64,000 bases of DNA from Pseudomonas sp. H1h (GCF_000633255.1 NZ_AYMJ01000008.1:248001-312000); one strand, 5' to 3'. Shown: positions 1-8,372, counted from the stretch's first letter. The notes: a model not told the origin generated them from the letters alone. A program made the numbers and translations.

Positions 1-1223
1 CCGTCGGCGGTTTCGAAGTAGTCGGTGACTTGCGGGTCCAGCGCATCAAACGCCTGATAGATCCAGCGGTGGCTGAGCCTTTCTCTTTCGCCGCTCTGGC
101 CCAGCCATTGTTGCGACAGGGTATTTTCCAACACCACTTGGCCGTTGGTGCGGCGCAACACGCACAGGGCCACGGGCGCGGTTTGAATCACGTCACTGCT
201 GAACAGTTCACTCTCCACCAGCGCCTGAATTCGACTGATGGTCGGCGCGATAAAGCGATATTCGAGGCGTCGGATCAGTATCCACACGAGGCTGATACTC
301 AACAGGCAGAACAGCAGCGCACCGATCAGTCGAGGCGACAAGGCGACTACGACATCCCGTAGGTTGATCGAATAAACCAGTTGCCAGTCCGAGGACTTCA
401 GTTGTTTGCGCATCACCAGATGATCCGGCAACCATCCCTCGCCGACGAAACCAAAGAAGTTCTGCCGCTGGATCTGCAGCAGGTTCTGGCTGAGTTGCGC
501 AGGCTGGCTGTTGCTGAACATCAGCATTCCGTCGGAGTTGAACATCATGAACTGCCCGGCACTTTGATCATCCAGTGCATGGGAGACTTCGCGGCCGTCC
601 ATTTCCAGGCCGAGCCAGCCCGAGTCGACGTCGCGCTCATCCAGGCGAATGAACATGTACAGCCGTGAGTGACTGGGCGACTGATTGGTCAGCCAGAGTT
701 CTTCCGGCGCAGCGGTGTGGTCACGTTTGAGCGCCTGCAAACGATCAAGCATCGCCGGAAGAAAGTCGGCGACTGTGGGTGTCGCCGTGTAGAGCCTTTT
801 GACGCGCCCGTCGTTGCCACTGCTGACGTAGAGCAGATTGACCTGTTTGCTCACCAGATACTGCTTGATGCGCTCCGTTAGCCAGATGCTCCACTGCTTG
901 CCCTGCGTGTTGCCCAGCAATAGGTGAACTTCTTCGGGTGAGACCTGGGGTTTGACCCCTTGAGGCTTGCGGACGGCCGACAGACTGAGGCTTTCCAGTA
1001 GCGCCTCGCGGGTAGTGAAAAAGGTGTGCGCCTCGGCGATGGCGCTGCTCATGTGGCTTCGTCGACGCGACACTTCAGCATTGAAAGTCAGCAGCAGAAA
1101 GCTGTACACGCCGCTGAGGATACCAATCAGGAGCACGAGGCCAAAAAATCGCAGCAACCGGCGAGCGGCGTTGGGCGTAGAGAGCAGGGGGTTGATCTGG
1201 TGAAGGTAGTTCTTCAGTTTCAT
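1..1223 (-). CDS. Membrane sensor (histidine) kinase, N-terminal part
   Basis: This reading frame is open from the ATG at 1223 to the window edge, so about 407 N-terminal residues are visible. A hydrophobic segment lies near residues 24-46, followed by a periplasmic domain of about 250 residues, a second membrane segment near residue 300, and the start of a PAS-like region ('QTAPVALCVLRRTNG'). This is the layout of a two-membrane-pass sensor kinase; the kinase core itself lies outside the window. An in-frame TAG four codons upstream fixes the start region. The gene follows a fimbrial adhesin gene by 57 bases on the same strand. In Pseudomonas, hybrid kinases of the RocS/PvrS type control cup fimbriae, so a role in attachment is a reasonable inference. 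The kinase assignment rests on N-terminal architecture only. Confidence 0.7.
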   Translation of the reverse strand, partial: MKLKNYLHQINPLLSTPNAARRLLRFFGLVLLIGILSGVYSFLLLTFNAEVSRRRSHMSSAIAEAHTFFTTREALLESLSLSAVRKPQGVKPQVSPEEVHLLLGNTQGKQWSIWLTERIKQYLVSKQVNLLYVSSGNDGRVKRLYTATPTVADFLPAMLDRLQALKRDHTAAPEELWLTNQSPSHSRLYMFIRLDERDVDSGWLGLEMDGREVSHALDDQSAGQFMMFNSDGMLMFSNSQPAQLSQNLLQIQRQNFFGFVGEGWLPDHLVMRKQLKSSDWQLVYSINLRDVVVALSPRLIGALLFCLLSISLVWILIRRLEYRFIAPTISRIQALVESELFSSDVIQTAPVALCVLRRTNGQVVLENTLSQQWLGQSGERERLSHRWIYQAFDALDPQVTDYFETAD

Positions 1224-1280
1224 CCGGCCACCCTAGCGAGGCATGAGCCGGGCTGACATCAGACGATTCTTAAAGGCGCG

Positions 1281-2312
1281 TTACTCATAGGTAATCGTAT
1301 AGGTCGCGCTGCTGTTCGCTGTGCCTGATTTCAGGGTTTCAGCGCTTCGGTAGTAGCGCGCCTTAAGTGGAATGGTAAAGGTCCCCGTCGCGCTCTGAGT
1401 GCCGATATCCAACGCCTTATCGTAAGTGACTGGAGAATCGTTCGACAGTATTTGGATTTTTACCCCTTGGGCGGTATCGGTTGAGGCCGCGTCGGCGAGA
1501 TTGAGCAGACCATTGGCGTTGTCGTAAACGCCGGCACTGCCGGCGCTGAGGGTCATTTTAACCTTGGTGCCGATATCGCAAGTCAGCGGGATAGCAAACG
1601 TCTGTTCTGCCGCAGTGTTGCCCGGACGCGTCAGTTGTTTCATCCCCACTTCGCCCAGCGGTACTTTGATTTCGACTTTATCGACAAAGCAGCCGAGAGC
1701 GCTCACGGTAAATCCGGAGGATCGCACCTTCGCTTCTGGGTATACCCAGTCTGATTGGTTGTTTTTCAGTGCAAAACTACCCACCAGCTGTGGCGCTTGC
1801 TTACCGGGCGAGACGGCGCCTATCTTGTAGAACACCAGTTTCATGGCACCTTGCACAGGTTGCGCTGTGAATGTCCCGTTTACAGCACATAGCGTGTAGG
1901 CATTAACACCACCGATATCATTTGAACCGGTGATCGGTTTGAAACCCTGGCAGGTTCCAACGGACTCACCGTACAGCGCATAACCAATGCCGGCAGCACC
2001 GGTTCCAATTTTATAGATGTTCATGCCATTAATTTTCGATGCGGCCGATCCATATCCCTTGACGACGAATTGCTGGTACGTAAAGCCTGGTGTGCAATTA
2101 AAGGTATCTATGGGAGCGCTTACGACTGAATAGCCGATCTCAGCCCCAATGGGCGTATCGTGTCGCACGGTCATATCGGGAATAGTCAGCACTGTCTCGG
2201 CTGTGGAGTTGGTGCAGCTAGGGGTGGCGCCAGAAGCTGCCGTTGAAGAGAAGAATGTCAGCGCAAACAATGCGGGGAAAAGTTTTTCTAAAGAATTTCT
2301 CTCTAACTTCAT
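1281..2312 (-). CDS. Fimbrial tip adhesin (type 1 pilin C-terminal domain)
   Basis: The product is a 343-residue secreted protein. It opens with a signal peptide (MKLERN... to about residue 26), has an N-terminal domain with several Cys residues, and ends in a pilin domain (from about residue 205, 'CFVDKVEIKVPLG' to the terminal 'TYTITYE'). Two-domain proteins of this kind sit at the tip of chaperone-usher fimbriae and bind a receptor. The ATG at 2312 was preferred to an upstream TTG at 2345 because the signal peptide starts there. No chaperone, usher or major pilin gene is adjacent, although adhesin genes usually end such operons. It is therefore either an orphan adhesin that borrows another assembly line or the remnant of a lost operon. 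The sensor kinase gene follows directly. Confidence 0.75.
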   Translation of the reverse strand: MKLERNSLEKLFPALFALTFFSSTAASGATPSCTNSTAETVLTIPDMTVRHDTPIGAEIGYSVVSAPIDTFNCTPGFTYQQFVVKGYGSAASKINGMNIYKIGTGAAGIGYALYGESVGTCQGFKPITGSNDIGGVNAYTLCAVNGTFTAQPVQGAMKLVFYKIGAVSPGKQAPQLVGSFALKNNQSDWVYPEAKVRSSGFTVSALGCFVDKVEIKVPLGEVGMKQLTRPGNTAAEQTFAIPLTCDIGTKVKMTLSAGSAGVYDNANGLLNLADAASTDTAQGVKIQILSNDSPVTYDKALDIGTQSATGTFTIPLKARYYRSAETLKSGTANSSATYTITYE

Positions 2313-2825
2313 GTGCTTTAGATGTCGCAAAAAGGATGAAAGCAAATAGTGATAAGTCCGTTACATGGATGCCATAAGAAAATTCCTAAATTTCCGATGA
2401 AGGATTCTGGCGACTAAATTAGAGTGAGTTGCAGTTAAAAAAGTGCACCATTCAGGTCCGCAGTAATCAGTACCGGCTCGAATCGCATCGCTTTTGTTAG
2501 CGTCCGAGGCAGGACATTTGCCAATTTCCCTGGCATGGCAACGATTATTTCCTGCTCGCAACGAATCACTGTCCTGGCGAATGTCCAGCGTAAGACGGCG
2601 AAATCGAAACGCTGAAAGAGATTCTGGTTCAGGATAGATGGGTCTCTTTATTACTCTGCATCAGAAGCAGATGTCCAGGAGTAGAGCGCGAGAAAATCGA
2701 CTCTTTTAGTTGACTCATTCGACACTTTCACTAATGTCCGTTCCTGGCCAGTTCGGATATTCGTGAGCGGCAGGTATCGGCCAAAACGGGCGTTCGCACG
2801 CACGCTATAGGCCAATAGTAGTCCC
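2313..2825. other. Gene-poor stretch upstream of adhesin
   Basis: About 510 bases with only short open frames that resemble nothing I know. It must carry the promoter of the adhesin gene, but I see no convincing -35/-10 pair. It is bounded on the right by the transposase remnant, so it may contain more degraded mobile-element DNA. Confidence 0.4.
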
Positions 2826-3063
2826 TCAGGTGTAACGGTGTAATGAATTAAACCCGTTAAGTTTTTTCTCGGCCTGAGCCGGCGCCAGCACACCGTTGAA
2901 CTGATGGGGCCGAATCCAGTTGTACCGACACATTAGATAATGATCTGGATGTGTCGGCGCGCTTCTCGAGCCGTCATGTAGCGCACGGTCGATATCCAGT
3001 CATTTTTTCAAACTGCGAAACACGTCATCGGCGCATTAACCCAACAGTTTCCACGACGGCCAT
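2826..3063 (-). pseudogene. IS3-family transposase remnant (OrfB C-terminus)
   Basis: Reading the minus strand and allowing frameshifts recovers consecutive pieces of an IS3-type DDE transposase C-terminus: 'AVVE', then 'VFRSLKK', then 'ISTVRYMTAREARRHIQI', then 'RYNWIRPHQFNGVLAPAQAE' ending at a TGA. The 'YNxxRPHQ' box is characteristic of the last part of the integrase core. At least two frameshifts and an in-frame stop break it, so it is dead. No terminal inverted repeats were found. It marks an old insertion at the left edge of a block of broken genes. Confidence 0.75.
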
Positions 3064-3091
3064 TCTTTAGCGCATGCGGTAATATCTACAG

Positions 3092-3118
3092 CCCTTGCCG
3101 GCTGGAGGCGGGCAAGGG
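3092..3118 (-). terminator. Stem-loop after the His-rich gene
   Basis: Perfect 8-base arms (cccttgcc at 3092-3099, ggcaaggg at 3111-3118) lie immediately beyond the stop of the histidine-rich gene on the minus strand. The following minus-strand sequence is only moderately T-rich, so termination is likely but not certain. Confidence 0.45.
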
Positions 3119-3460
3119 TCATTTGACCACGGTCACCGGCCTATGGTCGTCGCAGTGATCGCCATGGGGATGGTGCAGGTGGCCGTCGACCAGATAATCG
3201 ACATGGTCGCCGTGGGGTACCGCCTCATGGCCGCAACCCGGGCCATGAACGTGGTCGGCGGCATCCCCGCCACATTGGTGGCCGGGGGTGCAGCGGTCAG
3301 GGTTCTGGCCGTTGGTTTCCAGTGAGTGTTCGACGACATGATCGCCATGCACGTGTCCGTCATGCAAGTAATCGACATGTCCATTGTGTTCGATTGCCGT
3401 ATGGCCGCAGCCCGGCTTGTGCTGATGGTCATGGTGTGGATGCTGGTTGCAGGTACCCAT
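3119..3460 (-). CDS. Histidine-rich metal-binding protein
   Basis: A 113-residue protein with about a quarter His, plus several Cys and Asp. It is built from two copies of a unit of the form 'PGCGHxAxxHxxHVDYLxDGHxHxxH' (about residues 16-45 and 73-102). There is no signal peptide or membrane segment, so it is expected in the cytoplasm. The composition and the repeated Cys/His clusters point to binding of zinc, nickel or cobalt, either as storage or as a chaperone. A good AAAGGAG precedes the ATG. The truncated DUF4198 gene upstream on the same strand belongs to a family often linked to metal uptake, which supports a metal role. The exact metal cannot be told from sequence. Confidence 0.75.
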   Translation of the reverse strand: MGTCNQHPHHDHQHKPGCGHTAIEHNGHVDYLHDGHVHGDHVVEHSLETNGQNPDRCTPGHQCGGDAADHVHGPGCGHEAVPHGDHVDYLVDGHLHHPHGDHCDDHRPVTVVK

Positions 3461-3564
3461 TTCGTACTCCTTTAACGAATGCCGAGAATTCAGGGTAGCT
3501 GCCGAGCGGGGCGGCGTCTAACGATTGGGTCGACTGTCGATCTTCTGGCGGCGGAGTATCTGCC

Positions 3565-3591
3565 GTGCCTCGGCCAACATGGCCGAGGCAC
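3565..3591. promoter_or_regulatory. 11-bp perfect stem-loop upstream of His-rich gene
   Basis: gtgcctcggcc (3565-3575) and ggccgaggcac (3581-3591) are perfect complements around a 5-base loop. The structure lies between the DUF4198 remnant and the histidine-rich gene and lacks a T-tract on either strand. It could be an attenuator, an mRNA-processing hairpin or a protein-binding site. Confidence 0.45.
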
Positions 3592-3601
3592 GATGCAAGT
3601 G

Positions 3602-4033
3602 TTACTCGTGGTGCGGCTCCCCTAGGAACGTCAGCGAACTGAACAGACTCTGCTGGGCCACGGGGCCGCCTTCTGTCAGTGGCAGAGTGGCCTGGGCCGC
3701 GATGATGTTGAGGCCCTCGTTGCGTACAGTGATGCGTGCCTTGCCTTGCTTGTCAGTGGTGGCGCTGACGTGGTGAGGCGCGCCTCGGTAATCACCTTGC
3801 AGTGGTATATCCGCAGCCGGTTTTCCATCGAGCAGCACCTGCACCTCCAACGTCTTACCTGGCCCAACTTGCAGGGGGGCGCTCAGGGGGACGATCGCCA
3901 GACGCAGCATGTCCAGTTTCGGCAGGCGGGCATCGCTCTGGTAAATGGCCAGACTGTACTTGAAGCTGTGGGTGGAGGCGATCGCCGCAGCGTGTAGTTT
4001 ACGAGCTTTCACCCCGTTTGCCTGACCAGGCAA
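3602..4033 (-). pseudogene. DUF4198 protein, 5'-truncated
   Basis: About 140 codons that match the C-terminal part of DUF4198 periplasmic proteins ('PLSAPLQVGPGKTLEVQVLL', 'TDKQGKARITVRNEGLN'). Members of the family are periplasmic beta-sandwich proteins often found with nickel/cobalt or zinc genes. The signal peptide and first half are missing: homology stops close to 4018, exactly where a different truncated gene begins on the opposite strand. No plausible start codon with a ribosome site precedes it, so it is probably non-functional. Confidence 0.7.
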
Positions 4034-4671
4034 TCATCACGAGTGACTCGGGCTCCTGTGCCAATTGGTATGCACGCGACCTGAAGATCCGCCGTGGGAT
4101 GAAGTGTTCATTGTCCGGAGGGTTGGCTTCGATGGGGGCAGCGGTGCCGTACGCGATTGCGGCAAAGTTTGCATTTCCCGAGCGCCCAGTCATCGCGTTG
4201 GTTGGCGATGGCGCAATGCAAATGAACAACATGGCAGAACTCATCACCGTCGCCAAATACTGGCGGCAGTGGGACAGTCCGAAGTGGATCTGCGGTGTGT
4301 TTAACAACGAAGACCTCAATCAGGTCACTTGGGAGCAGCGGGTAATGGAAGGCGATCCGAAATTCGAGGCCTCTCAAAGTATTCTAGACGTGCCCTATCA
4401 TCTGCTCGCCATCTCGATTGGCCTCAAGGGGATATTCGTTGACCGAGAAGAAGATGTTGCTACGGCGTGGGAGCAGGCATTGGCTTCGGAAACACCAGTG
4501 CTGATTGAGTTCAAGACCGACCCCAACGTCCCACCTTTGCCACCGCACATCAAGCTTGAACAAGCGAAGAAATTTGCCGGAACTTTACTCCAGGGCGACC
4601 CTGATGAGGCGGGAATAATTGTGCAAACAGCCAAGCAGGTATTGGGAGCGATGCTACCGACAAAAAAATGA
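4018..4671 (+). pseudogene. Thiamine-diphosphate enzyme (pyruvate oxidase-like), 5'-truncated
   Basis: The 217 residues are the C-terminal cofactor-binding domain of a pyruvate oxidase/acetolactate synthase-type enzyme. The ThDP motif is present: 'GDGAMQMNN' about 27 residues before 'VFNNEDLN'. Full-length members have about 550-600 residues, so the PYR and central domains are missing. The frame begins abruptly at a TTG inside a palindrome (4018-4033), with no ribosome site. The 3' half is undamaged, which suggests a fairly recent deletion or rearrangement. A domain without its PYR partner cannot be catalytic. Confidence 0.8.
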
Positions 4672-4815
4672 GAGCGGCCTTTCTGGAGCCGACGCATCAG
4701 ATGCTGGAGTGTGGGACTGTGGAAGCCAAAAATCGCGACGCTGTCGCGGATAGCGCGCAGCCGGGGGAGTATTAGGCCGAACGCCGGCGCGCTCGAACGA
4801 GAAAAGGAGAAACCG

Positions 4816-5672
4816 ATGAAAAGTTATCCTAAACCCCCATTCAAGCCTCAGCAGCAGGCGGTACCTGGGAAGCAGGGTGCGATGGATCCCTATCCTGATT
4901 GCGGTGAGAAAAGTTACAAAGGCAGTGGCCGTCTTACGAATAAGATTGCGCTAATCACCGGAGGAGATAGCGGCATCGGACGCGCTGTAGCAATCGCCTT
5001 TGCGCGTGAAGGTGCTGACGTTGCAATCACCTATCTGGATGAACATGAAGATGCGAAAGAAACAGCGCGGTGAGTGGAGGCTTCTGGAAGGCAATGTCTT
5101 CTGCTGCCGGGTGACCTTAGTGATGTCGCACACTGTGCCGCGATCGTGAATGACACGGTAGCCACATACGGTCGTATTGACGTGCTGGTGAACAACGCTG
5201 CTTTCCAGATGACCACGAGACGCTAGAAGAAATTCCTGACGACGATTGGGTCAAAACCTTCGATATCAACATCTCTGCTATTTTTCGTATCTGTAAGGCC
5301 GCTCTTCCTCACATGGCCGAGGGGAGCTCGATTATCAATACCAGCTCTGTCAACTCCGACTCTCCCAACCCTACGTTGCTGCCTTACGCAACAACCAAGG
5401 GTGCGATCGCGAACTGTACCGCCGGACTTGCCCAGATGTAGGGTAAACGGGGTATTCGAGTCAACAGTGTTGCGCCAGGGCCTATCTGGACATCCCTTAT
5501 CCCCTCAACGATGCCAGAAGACACCGTGAAAAATTTTGGTGCCAACGCACCTTTGGGTCGACCAGGACAACCTGTAGAGGTCGCCTCAATCTATGTGCTA
5601 TTGGCGTCTGATGCCGGTAGCTACATTTCTGGGGAGCGTTACGGTGTGACAGGCGGTAAGCCAATTCTTTAA
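4816..5672 (+). pseudogene. SDR-family oxidoreductase, broken three times
   Basis: A YghA/YhdF-type short-chain dehydrogenase of about 285 residues when repaired. Visible motifs are the extended N-terminus ('[11 protein letters not shown]'), the cofactor site [16 protein letters not shown], and the catalytic Ser with YATTK. The start ATG has AGGAG six bases upstream. Three lesions: a TGA at 5071-5073 where relatives have Trp (TGG to TGA), a frameshift near 5205-5211, and a TAG at 5439-5441 where relatives have Leu (TTG to TAG). Relatives are general-stress proteins, in keeping with the neighbouring stress genes. Three independent lesions make this a dead gene rather than a sequencing error. 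Confidence 0.88.
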
Positions 5673-5831
5673 AGGATGGGGCAGCCAAGAAATTAACCAT
5701 GCCCATAAATCAGGGGAATGAATTGTTCTAAAATCATCACCCCTGATTTTCTCCGATCAACTTTTCTCACCATATGATTGCCGTGAGTTAGAGCTGTCAC
5801 GCGTACGTCAAAATGCGAGTGAGCGGTCATC

Positions 5832-5860
5832 AAAAAGCACAACACCGGCGCAGGCCGGTG
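5832..5860 (-). terminator. Rho-independent terminator (minus strand)
   Basis: On the minus strand, CACCGGC/GCCGGTG arms around CTGC are followed by TTGTGCTTTTT. It sits just downstream of the TonB-dependent receptor remnant and is its original terminator. Confidence 0.65.
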
Positions 5861-5918
5861 CTGTTTATGGGTTATACGAATCCGGGAGGCGAGGGGGACT
5901 CGCCAATTTATTGGTACC

Positions 5919-6542
5919 TTAGAAACGGTACTTCGCGGAGGCTGTGATACTGCGTGGTGCACCGTAGGCATCAAAGATGTCTAAGTATTTCTTGTCAGTG
6001 ACGTTATTAGCGTTCAGCTGTGCCGAAAGATTGTCACTGATCTCATAGCGCGCCATCAAGTTGACCAGAGCGTACGCATCCTGCTGTATTTTTTCGCGAT
6101 TCGGATTGGTGGCGTAAGTGTAGATAGAGTCCTGCCAGTTAATCCCGCCGCCAATGGTCAGTTTGTTGAAAACCCCTGGAAGGCGGTAGGTCGTGAATGT
6201 GCGCAATAGCTTGGTCGGATACAGCGTGTTCACATTGTCACCCTTGGCATCTTCAGCGGTGAACTGTGTGTATCCCAAGGAAGCGTTCCAGTCGGTCGCA
6301 AGCTCGCCAGAAACTTCCAGCTCAAAACCTTTGCTGGTTGCGCCTTCGCTCGCTTCATATGCGTACCCGCCGACCGAATTTGAAGGATCGATCAGCACGC
6401 CGGTGCTTTGGCCCAGGTTGCGCTGGTTGGTTTCAGATTGCTTTTTCAAATCGCGCTGAAGGATATATGGATTCTGGTCGCCACCTTGTGGACGGTGACT
6501 ACCAACGGTAAAGGAATGAAATCGATCAAGGTGGGTGCTCAA
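5919..6542 (-). pseudogene. TonB-dependent siderophore receptor, 3' remnant
   Basis: Only the last strands of the barrel remain. From about 6476 the frame matches FpvA/FoxA-type ferric-siderophore receptors: 'EASEGATSKGFELEVSGELA', 'NASLGYTQF', 'ALVNLMARYEISDNLSAQLN', with the terminal outer-membrane signature ending in Phe ('ASAKYRF'). Receptors of this class have 700-800 residues, so more than 500 residues including signal, plug and TonB box are gone. The first 22 codons of the frame do not match the family, which places the breakpoint near 6476. A non-functional fragment. Confidence 0.82.
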
Positions 6543-6974
6543 AGGGGGTGGGATCAGACTGCATGTTTATTAGCCTCGCGGATGTCTGGATTGCATGCCT
6601 GATTGTCGTGCGTTGTCCTCTTTGTCTCAGTGAAGAAAATATATTTTTTGCCCCCCCCTTGAAATTTTTTTTGCGCGACGGATCTTTATATCTGAGGACA
6701 ACACAAAAGCAGCGATCTTGGCGTCTCACCCTTCGACGGTCTTCCTGGCCGACCTATGTTTTTTCTTTGCTGCTGTGCTCTTGCTTCTGGCTTTTCCTAG
6801 CGACTTATCTCGGCTGGCGCCGGTGTATGGCTGCCTCATGGGGGACAGCGAAATCGTCCTTTAGCGGCTCAAGGCCGCTGCTAACCTGTTTGATTACAAA
6901 TTCATTGCGTTTTTTTTAAAAAATACTCGTCCCGGACAACGTCTGTCGGGGACAAAAGTGGAAAGGGAGTTTCG
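6543..6974. other. Non-coding stretch before hypothetical gene
   Basis: No convincing gene in about 430 bases. Notable are a T-run next to a run of C (6644-6658), an AT-rich tract at 6909-6924, and a hairpin tcccggaca/tgtcgggga (6930-6938 and 6944-6952, one mismatch) just before the next gene. The rearrangement junction of the receptor remnant lies at the left edge. Confidence 0.4.
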
Positions 6975-7331
6975 ATGCACCGTGAGCTTGAATCAGTCGT
7001 GTGGCTCTTAGTCCAAGAAGCGTGTGATGCTGCGGCATTCGAGGCATTGATTCAGCAAGCCGTGGACAGTTTCAAGAGAGAGCCAGGGTTTGACCCTTTG
7101 GTGCGGTTACATACGTCCGATATTGGTGCTGTCGGTGTGCGAGTGCTGGCGAAAGCGCTGCTGCAACGGGGATTTAAAATTGAGCCCTTTACGGATGTCT
7201 GCGGTTACCTTCAGTTGAGGTCTCGACTGAGTGATCACATATGTTCGTCACTTCAGGAGTACTTGGTGAACGGCGGCTTTGCAACCGAAGAGATCCAAGA
7301 GGATCAACTTGCTAGAGATTTAGGGCTCTAA
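6975..7331 (+). CDS. Hypothetical protein, 118 aa
   Basis: A soluble acidic protein of 118 residues that I do not recognise. It has no signal peptide or membrane segment and looks mostly helical. GGGAG lies six bases before the ATG. It lies 51 bases upstream of the MvaT-family gene on the same strand, so the two may share a transcript and it could be a partner of the nucleoid protein, but nothing in the sequence proves that. Confidence 0.65.
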   Translation: MHRELESVVWLLVQEACDAAAFEALIQQAVDSFKREPGFDPLVRLHTSDIGAVGVRVLAKALLQRGFKIEPFTDVCGYLQLRSRLSDHICSSLQEYLVNGGFATEEIQEDQLARDLGL

Positions 7332-7382
7332 ACACTTTATTATGTAAGCCCACTTTACGTAATTTCATTAAGGAAGCTCCCT

Positions 7383-7748
7383 ATGTCCCGTTTGGCTGAA
7401 TATCGAAAACTCGAACAGCAACTGGCTGCTCAAATGGCTGAGCTAGAGTCGATGAAAAGCGATTCTGGTTTGAAGAAGGAGATTGAGTTCGAAAGCAAGC
7501 TTCGTGACCTGCTGGTTGAATATGGTTTCAGTCTGAAAAACGTGATCAATCTCCTGGATCCGCAAGCTGGTCGTCGTCCTGCGGCGCCTTCGCCAAAGCA
7601 GGGCACCCGTAAGGCTCGTTCAGTGAAGACTTATAAGAATCCTCATACCGGGGAAGTGATTGAGACCAAGGGCGGCAATCACAAAGGGCTGAAAGAATGG
7701 AAAGCTAAACACGGTTCCGACACCGTTGAGTCTTGGCTGACCAACTGA
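7383..7748 (+). CDS. MvaT-family H-NS-like xenogeneic silencer
   Basis: A 121-residue protein of the Pseudomonas MvaT/TurB family, which coats AT-rich foreign DNA and silences it. The N-terminal coiled-coil oligomerisation part spans residues 1-60. A basic Pro/Ala-rich linker follows (about 63-84), and the C-terminal DNA-binding domain carries the signature 'TYKNPHTGEVIETKGGNHKG' and ends 'KEWKAKHGSDTVESWLTN'. Length is normal. AAGGAAG precedes the ATG and a strong terminator follows. Pseudomonads carry several paralogs; its place in an accessory region rich in broken genes suggests an accessory copy rather than the core mvaT, but synteny is needed to decide. Confidence 0.92.
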   Translation: MSRLAEYRKLEQQLAAQMAELESMKSDSGLKKEIEFESKLRDLLVEYGFSLKNVINLLDPQAGRRPAAPSPKQGTRKARSVKTYKNPHTGEVIETKGGNHKGLKEWKAKHGSDTVESWLTN

Positions 7749-7763
7749 TCTTGACGTGACTCT

Positions 7764-7788
7764 AAGGGCCCTAATCGGGCCCTTTTCA
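7764..7788 (+). terminator. Rho-independent terminator of MvaT-family gene
   Basis: AAGGGCCC/GGGCCCTT stem around taatc followed by TTTTC, 15 bases after the stop codon. Confidence 0.85.
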
Positions 7789-7868
7789 GTTTCAATGGCG
7801 GTAAAACAATTCAGCTATCGGTGTTAAATCCTGCGATTGGTAATCGACGCAAGGAGTTAAAAGAATGG

Positions 7869-8198
7869 TTAGCCCTTACCCGCGTTTTCCGGCAGTGAGC
7901 TGAACCATTCGGCATAAGGGGATTTGCTAACCGAATGCCTGTTTAGGTCAGGGCTGCCATCTTCCCACCACACAGGGCCTCGTTCACCGAGCGCTACTTT
8001 TGCTTTCTTTACTCTCTCCCGAGCCCGTCTCATACGCAATGTGTCGTGGGAAGCCTTAGCCTCCTTTATCTCGCGCCGAGCAGCCATGAGCTCGCTTACG
8101 AGACTTTGTCGAAGCTCTTCGTCCAGAGATGGATCGCTGCAACGCCACAGCTTCCCTTTGACAACGAGGTAATGACCGTCTGGTGTCACTATTTTCAT
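7869..8198 (-). CDS. Conserved hypothetical protein (KIVTPDGHYLVVKGKLWR family)
   Basis: A 109-residue protein whose start ('MKIVTPDGHYLVVKGKLWR'), charged helical middle and 'LGERGPVWWEDGSPDLNRH' motif match a short family widespread in Proteobacteria, of unknown function. It is soluble, and the middle (about residues 28-70) is likely a helical hairpin rich in Lys, Arg and Glu. It is transcribed alone towards the MvaT gene. I know no biochemical role for the family; conservation makes the coding call solid. Confidence 0.8.
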   Translation of the reverse strand: MKIVTPDGHYLVVKGKLWRCSDPSLDEELRQSLVSELMAARREIKEAKASHDTLRMRRARERVKKAKVALGERGPVWWEDGSPDLNRHSVSKSPYAEWFSSLPENAGKG

Positions 8199-8372
8199 CC
8201 CTCACCCCCGATCTGGGTAATAGGTAGAGGAAGAGATAGGCGGGACGTTCCCATGGGATGGCCAAAGGGCATGAGGGATGTCGACAATCGGTACGCCAAT
8301 AAATCGAACGCCCCTATTCGCAAGCTTCTCCAAGCTACATACCCCCAACATTGCGGGTATTGAGAGGTGTGT

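Noticed and set aside
6548-6919. 123-codon plus-strand frame before the hypothetical gene
   Set aside because: Odd Trp/Cys/Arg-rich composition, no ribosome site and no family; probably random.
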